A stretch of DNA of 38,377 nt from Bauldia sp. (GTDB lineage Bacteria > Pseudomonadota > Alphaproteobacteria > Rhizobiales > Kaistiaceae). Under the pieces are notes generated by a model that was given only the letters and a program-made list of their open reading frames with translations, did no database searches and was not told the DNA's origin. Within the stretch, counting starts at the first letter, position 1. Each line of letters begins with the position of its first letter. The DNA lies in NCBI GenBank assembly GCA_022841545.1, contig JALHRF010000028.1:1-38377 (forward strand), written 5' to 3'. Shown here in pieces: positions 33,174 through 38,377 of this stretch. The position numbers and the translations under genes were made by a program.

Positions 33174-34039
33174 CCCGCGAGGAAATCGCCGCGCGTCTCG
33201 GGGAGGTCGGCTACGTTGCCGACCGCGATCTCGCCACCGCGCTGTGGCTGATGGCGTTCCTCAAGCGCCCGCTGTTGCTGGAAGGCGAGGCCGGCGTCGG
33301 CAAGACCGAGGTCGCCAAGGCCATCGCCGCGATTCACGGCGCCGAGCTCATCCGCCTCCAGTGCTACGAGGGCCTCGACCAGAACGCGGCGCTCTACGAG
33401 TGGAACTACCAGCGCCAGCTTCTCGCCATCAAGGCACGCGAGGGCGACGACGCCGACGCGATCGAGGAGCACATCTTCTCGGAGCGCTACCTGCTCGAGC
33501 GGCCGCTCCTCGCCGCGATTCGGCGCATCGATCCGCCGGTGCTCCTGATCGACGAGGTCGACCGCGCCGACGAGGAATTCGAGGCGTTCCTGCTCGAAGT
33601 GCTGTCCGACTTCCAGGTTTCGATTCCCGAACTCGGCACGATCACCGCGACCGCCATCCCTCGGGTGGTGCTGACCTCGAACGGGACGCGGGAGCTTTCC
33701 GACGCGCTGCGCCGCCGCTGCCTCTATCACTACGTCGATTTCCCCGACGTCGAGCGCGAGGCGCGCATCATCCTAGCGCGGCTTCCGGGCATCGACGCGG
33801 CGCTCGCGGCGCAGGTGGCGGTCATGGTCGGCGCCATCCGCAAGGAAGACCTGCGGAAAGTCCCCGGCGTGGCCGAGACGCTCGACTGGGCGGCGACGCT
33901 CGCCGGCCTCCAGATCCACGACCTTCGCGCCGAGCCCGAAGCCGTGCACGAAACGATGATCGCCCTCCTGAAGACGCACGAGGACCGGCTCCGGGTCACG
34001 CCCGAAGTGACGGAGCGGCTCCTCGGCAAGGTGGCGTGA
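33170..34039 (+). CDS. coxD: CoxD, MoxR-type AAA+ ATPase for CODH active-site maturation
   Basis: This is a 289-residue AAA+ ATPase of the MoxR family. In O. carboxidovorans CoxD is needed to build the Mo-Cu-sulfido centre of CODH after the apoprotein has formed. Walker A GEAGVGKT is at 39-46, Walker B VLLIDEVD at 124-131, the sensor 1 asparagine lies in VVLTSNGTRELSD, and the arginine-finger region in ALRRRCLYHYVDFP. The length is close to the reference (295). It is coupled to the upstream methyltransferase by a four-base overlap. It is separated from coxE by an inserted palindromic element of about 136 bases, an atypical break in this normally tight coxDEF unit. Confidence 0.93.
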   Translation: MTREEIAARLGEVGYVADRDLATALWLMAFLKRPLLLEGEAGVGKTEVAKAIAAIHGAELIRLQCYEGLDQNAALYEWNYQRQLLAIKAREGDDADAIEEHIFSERYLLERPLLAAIRRIDPPVLLIDEVDRADEEFEAFLLEVLSDFQVSIPELGTITATAIPRVVLTSNGTRELSDALRRRCLYHYVDFPDVEREARIILARLPGIDAALAAQVAVMVGAIRKEDLRKVPGVAETLDWAATLAGLQIHDLRAEPEAVHETMIALLKTHEDRLRVTPEVTERLLGKVA

Positions 34040-34059
34040 TGAGTGTTCCTCTCCGTTTC

Positions 34060-34195
34060 CCCAAACTCCAACTGACATCCCCGCGCAAGCGGGGACCTCG
34101 TAAACGATGCCGGCACTCGATCGGAATCGACGGTGGTTACTGGGTCCCCTTCCCTCGCCCGGCTTTGCCGGGCTCGCCGGGGATGACAGTTTGGG
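34060..34195. repeat. MITE/REP-like palindromic element inserted between coxD and coxE
   Basis: CCCAAACT at 34060-34067 is matched by AGTTTGGG at 34188-34195, giving 8-base outer inverted ends. Inside them GACATCCCCG (34074-34083) pairs with CGGGGATGAC-like sequence (34177-34187), and nested stems (CCCCGCGCAAGCGGGG, CCCGGCTTTGCCGGG) follow. The element is 136 bases long and stops 19 bases short of the coxE ATG. Its core resembles the palindrome at 18152-18244, so both belong to a dispersed family. Confidence 0.75.
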
Positions 34196-34214
34196 ATGCG
34201 GCTGGGGTGGCGCA

Positions 34215-35396
34215 ATGACCGCGCTGGTGAAGCCAAGCCCCATTGGCCCTGCCGCGCGGCGGCGGCTGGCCGGGTTCGTGCGCGCGCTTCGCGACAACGG
34301 CTATGGCGTGGGCCTCGCCGAGACCCGCGATGCGCTGCAGGTGATGGCATCCAGCGCGGCCGACCAGCGCGAGCGCTTGCAGCCGGCGTTCCGCGCATTG
34401 TTCTCCGCCGACCGTTCCGACTGGCAGCGGTTCGACGAGATTTTCGCCGCCTACTGGACCGGGCAGCACAGCCGCCGCATCCAGTCCGTCACCGGCGGCG
34501 CCGCGGCCAACGCGCGACGGCGACACGACAAGCCGGGCCCGCCCGGCCTCGGCGCCGGCGCCCCGAGCAAGGTCGAGCGCCGGCCGGGCGACGAGGGCAT
34601 CGCCGGCGAGGGCAAGGCCCGCCGCGAGGGAGCGTCACGGGCGGAGCTCCTCTCGGCCGCCGACATGCGCCACATCGACGACCCCGACGAAATCGCGGAG
34701 ACTCATGCGCTGGCGGAGCGGCTGGCGCGGACGATGCGGGCGCGGATCGTGCGCAGGACGCAGGCGCGGCGGCGTGGATCGCGCCTCGACCTCCGCCGCA
34801 CCATCCACCGGAGCATCTCCCACGGCGGGACGCCGATCGACCTCGTCTGGCGCCGCCGGAAGGAGAGGCCGCTCCGCCTCGTCGTGCTCCTCGATGCGTC
34901 AGGGTCGATGAGCCTCTACACCGCCTTCTTCGTCCGCTTCCTGCACGGCGTGGTCGATGCGTTCCGGGAAGCGGAGGCCTTCGTTTTCCATACCCGCCTC
35001 GCCCACATCTCGGCGACGCTTCGCGACCGGAACGTCGAGCGGGCGGTCGACCGGCTGTCGCTGATGGCGCAGGGGATCGGCGGCGGCACCAGGATCGGCG
35101 AGAGCCTCGCGACCTTCAACCAGTGGCACGCCAGGCGCGTGATCAATTCGCGGACGGCGGTGATCATCGTCTCCGACGGCTACGATACCGGTCCGCCGGA
35201 AGCGCTCGCCGCCGAGATGCGCCGGCTCCGCCGCCGGGCGAAGCGCATCATCTGGCTCAACCCGCTGATCGGCTGGAAGGACTACGCACCGGAGGCCCGC
35301 GCGATGCAGGCGGCGCTACCCTTCGTCGACCTGTTCGCGCCGGCGCACAATCTCGACAGCCTGGCTGCGCTCGAGCCGCACCTCCGGAGGCTTTGA
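34215..35396 (+). CDS. coxE: CoxE, von Willebrand factor A-domain maturation protein
   Basis: This is a 393-residue VWA-domain protein (399 in O. carboxidovorans), the partner of the CoxD AAA+ ATPase in assembling the CODH Mo-Cu site. The metal-ion-dependent adhesion site is complete: LLDASGSMSLY (Asp227-x-Ser229-x-Ser231), a conserved threonine (GGTRIGESLATF) and VSDGYDTG. The N-terminal half (FRALFSADRSDWQRFDEIFAAYW) is typical of the CoxE group. ATG 34215 is used; an open frame runs further upstream, but that stretch is repeat DNA and not coding. GGGG at 34203-34206 is only a weak ribosome-binding site, so expression after the element may rely on coupling or a separate promoter. Confidence 0.93.
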   Translation: MTALVKPSPIGPAARRRLAGFVRALRDNGYGVGLAETRDALQVMASSAADQRERLQPAFRALFSADRSDWQRFDEIFAAYWTGQHSRRIQSVTGGAAANARRRHDKPGPPGLGAGAPSKVERRPGDEGIAGEGKARREGASRAELLSAADMRHIDDPDEIAETHALAERLARTMRARIVRRTQARRRGSRLDLRRTIHRSISHGGTPIDLVWRRRKERPLRLVVLLDASGSMSLYTAFFVRFLHGVVDAFREAEAFVFHTRLAHISATLRDRNVERAVDRLSLMAQGIGGGTRIGESLATFNQWHARRVINSRTAVIIVSDGYDTGPPEALAAEMRRLRRRAKRIIWLNPLIGWKDYAPEARAMQAALPFVDLFAPAHNLDSLAALEPHLRRL

Positions 35397-35402
35397 CTCG
35401 CG

Positions 35403-36236
35403 ATGAACCGCGCCCGCGACATCCTCGATCTCGTCTCCTCTCTGAAGGACAAGGGCGAGCCCTTCGCACTTGCGACCGTGGTCCGGACCGTTGCCGCCAC
35501 CGCCGCCAAGGCCGGCGCCAAGGCGGTGATCCTGCCCGACGGCTCGATCACCGAGGGCTGGATCGGTGGCGGCTGCGCCCGCGGCGCCGTGGTGAAGGCG
35601 GCGCGGGAATCGCTCGCCGACGGCGAGTCGCGGCTGGTTTCGGTGCAGCCGGAGGACCTCCTCGACGCCCACGGCGTGCAGGCCGGCGAGATGAAGGAGG
35701 GCGTGCGGTTCGCCCGGAACACCTGCCCCAGCCAGGGGACGATGGACATCTTCGTCGAGCCGATGCTGCCGCGCGCCGAGATCGTGGTCTGCGGCTCGAG
35801 CCCGGTAGCGGTCGCCATCGCCGACCTCGGCCGGCGCATGGGCTTCGTCATGACCGCTTGCGCGCCGGCGGCCGAACAGGCCGCCTTCGCCGAGCCCGAC
35901 CGGCGGATCGAGGGCTATGCCCTTCCGGTCAGCGGCGAGGGGCAGCGCTACATCGTGGTCTCGACCCAGAGCCGCGGCGACGAGGCGGCGCTGCAGGCGG
36001 CGCTGTCGGTGGAAAGCGACTACGTCGCCTTCGTCGGCAGCCGGAAGAAGGCCGGGACGCTGAAGGCGAAGCTCCGCGACAAGGGGGTCGACGAAGCGCG
36101 GATCGACCGGCTCAAGGCCCCGGCCGGCCTCGACCTCGGTGCGATCACCCCGGAGGAGATCGCGCTCTCGATCCTCGCCGAGATCGTGATGCTCCGGCGG
36201 AAGCGCCAGCGCGCCGAGGCGGAGGCCGACGGATGA
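35403..36236 (+). CDS. coxF: CoxF, XdhC/CoxF-family molybdenum cofactor maturation protein
   Basis: This is a 277-residue XdhC/CoxF-family protein with the XdhC N-terminal domain (FALATVVRTVAATAAKAGAKAVILPDGSITEGWIGGGCARGAVV) and the Rossmann C-terminal domain (AEIVVCGSSPVAVAIADLGRRMGF ... DYVAFVGSRKKAGTLKAKL). Such proteins bind molybdopterin cofactor and help insert or sulfurate it before it enters the large subunit. CoxF is 280 residues in O. carboxidovorans, so the length fits. The cysteine in GWIGGGCARG is the conserved family cysteine. It starts six bases after the coxE stop and overlaps the following membrane-protein gene by four bases. Confidence 0.92.
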   Translation: MNRARDILDLVSSLKDKGEPFALATVVRTVAATAAKAGAKAVILPDGSITEGWIGGGCARGAVVKAARESLADGESRLVSVQPEDLLDAHGVQAGEMKEGVRFARNTCPSQGTMDIFVEPMLPRAEIVVCGSSPVAVAIADLGRRMGFVMTACAPAAEQAAFAEPDRRIEGYALPVSGEGQRYIVVSTQSRGDEAALQAALSVESDYVAFVGSRKKAGTLKAKLRDKGVDEARIDRLKAPAGLDLGAITPEEIALSILAEIVMLRRKRQRAEAEADG

Positions 36237-36760
36237 CGGAGCGCGCCGCCCTCGCCACGCCCGCCGGCCGGCGTCCCGCGACGGCGGTGATGCTGGTCCT
36301 GTCGATCTGCGGCATGGCGATCGGGCTCGCCATCGATTGCGGCACCACCCCGCCGGACCTGCTCGCCGCGCTCTGCGCCGGGGCCTCTGGCAGCCTGGCG
36401 GCGACGCTCAGCTTCCACGTTGCCGTGATGCCGGCGAGCTACGCAATGATGGGCGTGGCAGCGCTGCTCGCCGCCGCCTTCAACGCGACGAACGCGGGAC
36501 CGGACCGCCGGACGGCACCGCACCTTGCCGCAGCCGCGGCGTCGGTGATCGCGATGCTGCTCGGCATGTTCGCCGGCGGCTGGCTGGCGCCGGACGCAGC
36601 GGCGCTGCTCGGGATCGGGCCAGGCTTCGGGTCGCTCGTGGCCGGCATGGTGGCCGGAATGACCGTCGTCGCTGCAGGCGTTTCGGCGATCGCGCGCGCT
36701 CTCGACGCCGCGACCGCCCGGGCAGAACGAAAGCCGGCTCAGTACATCATGTACCAGTAG
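36233..36760 (+). CDS. Membrane protein of unknown function, last gene of the cox operon
   Basis: This is a 175-residue hydrophobic protein with about five membrane segments: AVMLVLSICGMAIGLAI, LLAALCAGASGSLAATLSFHVAVM, SYAMMGVAALLAAAF, SVIAMLLGMFAGGWLA and SLVAGMVAGMTVVAAGV. The N-terminus (MTERAALATPAGRRPAT) is basic and probably cytoplasmic. Its ATG overlaps the coxF stop by four bases, so it is co-translated with CODH maturation genes, yet it resembles none of the Cox proteins I can recognise. In particular it is not the SRPBCC-type membrane anchor CoxG. Its 3' end overlaps the end of the convergent cyclic-nucleotide-binding gene by 22 bases. A role as a membrane partner of CODH is an inference from position only. 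Confidence 0.78.
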   Translation: MTERAALATPAGRRPATAVMLVLSICGMAIGLAIDCGTTPPDLLAALCAGASGSLAATLSFHVAVMPASYAMMGVAALLAAAFNATNAGPDRRTAPHLAAAAASVIAMLLGMFAGGWLAPDAAALLGIGPGFGSLVAGMVAGMTVVAAGVSAIARALDAATARAERKPAQYIMYQ

Positions 36761-37191
36761 ATCATCGCCGGCGGATCGTTCTCGTTCGGCTGCATTGTCT
36801 TCTGCCACTCGTGGAAGCGCTCGCGAAGTCCGCGCTTGTGCGGATCCATCTCGGCCATCTTCTCGTTCATCTGCCGAAGCCGGCGGACCAGCGTCTTCAT
36901 GAACAGCGCGGCGCGCGCCGGGTCGGTCTGGATCGAGTCGTTGAATTCTTCGTAATTGGTGACGACGCATTCGGTGTCGATGACCGCCTTGACCGTGGCC
37001 GAGCGGGGGCCGGGGTCGATCAGGCTCATCTCGCCGAACACCTCGCCGGACTTGAGCACGCCGATATTCTTGGCCTTGGCGCCTTCGCCGATCGACACCT
37101 CGACCGAACCGTCGATGATGAGGAAGGCGGTGTCGCCCTGCTCGCCTTCGGTGAGGATTGTGTCGCCGCCCTTGAACTTCACGGTACGCAT
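36739..37191 (-). CDS. Stand-alone cyclic nucleotide-binding domain protein
   Basis: This is a 150-residue protein consisting of one CNB domain followed by a helical C-terminus. The phosphate-binding cassette reads FGEMSLIDPGPRSATV (about 71-86), preceded by the beta-roll GDTILTEGEQGDTAFLIIDGSVEVSI. There is no helix-turn-helix, so it is not a Crp-type regulator. The tail MNEKMAEMDPHKRGLRERFHEWQKTM is a charged helix that could bind a partner. Similar small CNB proteins serve as signal-dependent binding subunits or docking proteins. It is convergent with and overlaps the cox-operon membrane gene by 22 bases. Confidence 0.9.
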   Translation of the reverse strand: MRTVKFKGGDTILTEGEQGDTAFLIIDGSVEVSIGEGAKAKNIGVLKSGEVFGEMSLIDPGPRSATVKAVIDTECVVTNYEEFNDSIQTDPARAALFMKTLVRRLRQMNEKMAEMDPHKRGLRERFHEWQKTMQPNENDPPAMIYWYMMY

Positions 37192-37282
37192 CGCAAAAGC
37201 CCTCTTGTGTTGGAAGCTCGGCCGGACGATAGCCGAGCGGAGCGCCGGACGGTAGGCTAGGCGCTTCGAACGGGAAAAGAAA

Positions 37283-37987
37283 ATGAACGCCGAGTCCGCC
37301 GCGCCCCGCTATGCCATCGAACCGCAACCGATACCAGCCCTGCCGATCGCCGGCTCGGAGCTGCTCTTCCCTGTCCACCGGGTCTATTGCGTCGGCCGGA
37401 ACTACGCCGCCCACGCCGTCGAGATGGGCGGCGACCCGAACCGGGAGACGCCGTTCTTCTTCCAGAAAAACCCCGACAACCTCAACCTGACCGGCGTCTT
37501 CCCCTACCCGCTGGCGTCGAAGGACGTGCATTTCGAGGTCGAGATGGTGGTGGCAATCGGAACGGGCGGTACCGAGATTCCCGTCGCGGCGGCGCTCGAT
37601 CACGTCTTCGGCTACGCGGTCGGCATCGACATGACCCGCCGGGACCTCCAGGCCAGGGCCAAGGAACTGCAGCGGCCGTGGGAGGTGGCGAAGGCCTTCG
37701 AGGCCTCCGCCCCGTGCTCGGCTCTGAAGCCGGCGGGGGAGATCGGCCATCCGTCAACCGGCGCGATCTGGCTCGACGTCAACGGCGCGCGGAAGCAGAC
37801 CGGCGACCTCAACCAGATGATCTGGAAGGCGCCGGAGATGATCAGCTATCTCTCCGGCCTGTTCACTCTCCAGCCCGGAGATTTGATCTTCTCCGGCACG
37901 CCATCGGGCGTCGGGGCGATCATGCGCGGCGACGTGATGCATGCGCATGTCGACGGCGTGGGGGAAATCGAAGTACGGGTGGAGTGA
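37283..37987 (+). CDS. Fumarylacetoacetate hydrolase-family enzyme (fumarylpyruvate hydrolase-like)
   Basis: This is a 234-residue single-domain FAH-family hydrolase that cleaves C-C bonds of beta-diketone or acylpyruvate substrates with a divalent metal. The opening VHRVYCVGRNYAAHAVEMG and PFFFQKNPDNL are typical of the fumarylpyruvate/acylpyruvate hydrolase subgroup. Metal ligands are suggested by FEVEMVVAIG (Glu-x-Glu) and by the aspartate of YAVGIDMTRRDLQ; the end has the usual LQPGDLIFSGTPSGVG loop. The gene is transcribed away from the CNB gene, with 91 bases between them. It is apparently monocistronic and followed by a palindromic repeat. A role in aromatic-acid breakdown is the usual context, but no partner gene is present here. 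Confidence 0.93.
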   Translation: MNAESAAPRYAIEPQPIPALPIAGSELLFPVHRVYCVGRNYAAHAVEMGGDPNRETPFFFQKNPDNLNLTGVFPYPLASKDVHFEVEMVVAIGTGGTEIPVAAALDHVFGYAVGIDMTRRDLQARAKELQRPWEVAKAFEASAPCSALKPAGEIGHPSTGAIWLDVNGARKQTGDLNQMIWKAPEMISYLSGLFTLQPGDLIFSGTPSGVGAIMRGDVMHAHVDGVGEIEVRVE

Positions 37988-38002
37988 GGTTTATCCAGTG
38001 CG

Positions 38003-38073
38003 TGCTTCGAGGCTCGCCGCATAGCGGCGGGCACCCTCGGATCAAGCCCGAGGGCAGGCTCTCAGCATGAGGA
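38003..38073. repeat. REP-like element with two hairpins
   Basis: GCTCGCCGC and GCGGCGGGC around an ATA loop form one stem (38012-38031), and CCCTCGG with CCGAGGG forms the second (38034-38054). The flanks TGCTTCGAGG and CTCAGCATGAGGA are typical ends of a common alphaproteobacterial extragenic palindrome. It lies 15 bases after the FAH gene and may also end its transcript, though no T-run follows. Confidence 0.6.
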
Positions 38074-38265
38074 ACGGGGGGCGGACTTCAAGAGAGAAAG
38101 GCGAGAGGCGAGCACGAAGGGATCATTGTCCTCACCGCAAGGAATGCGATAGCGCACCGATCTCAGCCCCGCTTAATCGCGCGCAAGAGGCTGTGAAGAA
38201 ATCGGTATGCCGCATCGGTCGGACATCGCTCGAGTCGGCCGTGAAGAATGCGGGTGAGGCTGGGA

Positions 38266-38376
38266 TCAGGGGAAGGATGGCGATCGGGCTCGGAGTGCGG
38301 CGAGTTGGAGTAGGGCGCACAAAAGCACTGCGAACCATCGCAGGAGCAGGTGGAAGTTATAACCGGCGGCGGCGAG
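38266..38376 (-). mobile_element. C-terminal end of an IS5-type transposase (cut by window end)
   Basis: Read on the minus strand the last 111 bases encode LAAAGYNFHLLLRWFAVLLC and a short tail ending SFP-stop at 38266-38268. The 'AAAGYNF.LLLRWL' ending is typical of IS5-family transposases. About 30 bases beyond the stop lies GGCCGTGAAGAA (38238-38249), similar to IS5 terminal repeats, and a related GGCTGTGAAGAA occurs at 38192-38203. The rest of the element is outside the window, so integrity cannot be judged. Confidence 0.72.
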
Positions 38377-38377
38377 G

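Noticed and set aside
34107..34214. N-terminal extension of CoxE
   Set aside because: This stretch is inside the palindromic element between coxD and coxE, and the family starts at about the ATG at 34215.
34196..36760. A plus-strand open frame of 854 codons spanning coxE, coxF and the membrane gene
   Set aside because: Only its last 175 codons (from ATG 36233) are a real gene. The upstream portion is out of frame with the clearly conserved CoxE and CoxF and is Arg/Pro-rich filler.
1..38377. tRNA or rRNA genes
   Set aside because: I looked for cloverleaf-like GGTTC..A..CC arms and conserved rRNA stretches in the intergenic regions and found none that I could support by eye.

Overview
The window is high-GC DNA (roughly two-thirds G+C by eye) with tight ATGA-coupled operons, REP-like palindromes in the intergenic gaps, a DUF1236 secreted protein, a Tat-exported SDR and a form I aerobic CO dehydrogenase operon. 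Together these point to an alphaproteobacterium, probably of the order Hyphomicrobiales (Rhizobiales). I cannot name genus or species. No tRNA, rRNA or CRISPR array was recognised.

Layout. (1) 1-4409: the 3' part of a carbohydrate ABC importer operon (ATPase end, two permeases), followed by an SDR dehydrogenase and a MetX-like alpha/beta hydrolase. (2) 4410-10602: mostly single genes: a DUF1236 exported protein, a beta-carbonic anhydrase, a beta-CASP metallo-hydrolase, a 34-residue membrane peptide, RidA, and a fused mannose-1-phosphate guanylyltransferase/mannose-6-phosphate isomerase. Several MITE-like and REP-like inverted repeats lie in the gaps. (3) 10860-14674: a ketopantoate reductase-like enzyme and an acyl-CoA synthetase, divergent from an M24 aminopeptidase-like gene. 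(4) 14675-18115: a segment carrying a winged-helix protein, a POTRA-plus-barrel outer-membrane protein and a Tat-exported SDR. It is flanked by direct repeats of the 3' end of the M24 gene.

(5) 18309-23403 (minus strand): a tight seven-gene operon. In transcription order it encodes a haem-oxygenase-like diiron oxidase (HDO), a 2Fe-2S ferredoxin, an unrecognised cysteine-free 97-residue protein, a second 2Fe-2S ferredoxin, an aldehyde dehydrogenase, a TauE/SafE-type exporter and an ornithine-cyclodeaminase-family enzyme. A GntR-operator-like palindrome lies upstream. This is the best candidate here for an undescribed pathway: oxidative cleavage to an aldehyde, oxidation to an acid, and export or imine recycling is the inferred logic, with the substrate unknown.

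(6) 23618-26966: a small exported protein, a UPF0173 metal-dependent hydrolase, RuvX, and an asparagine-synthetase-like protein without the glutaminase cysteine. (7) 27082-36760: an MHYT/LytTR membrane regulator (CoxC-like), then coxM, coxS, coxL, a SAM methyltransferase, coxD, coxE, coxF and a coupled membrane protein. CoxL has the form I AYRCSFR motif and the catalytic Cys and Glu, so CO oxidation is well supported. (8) 36739-38377: a cyclic-nucleotide-binding protein, a fumarylacetoacetate-hydrolase-family enzyme, a REP-like repeat and the C-terminal end of an IS5-type transposase at the window edge.
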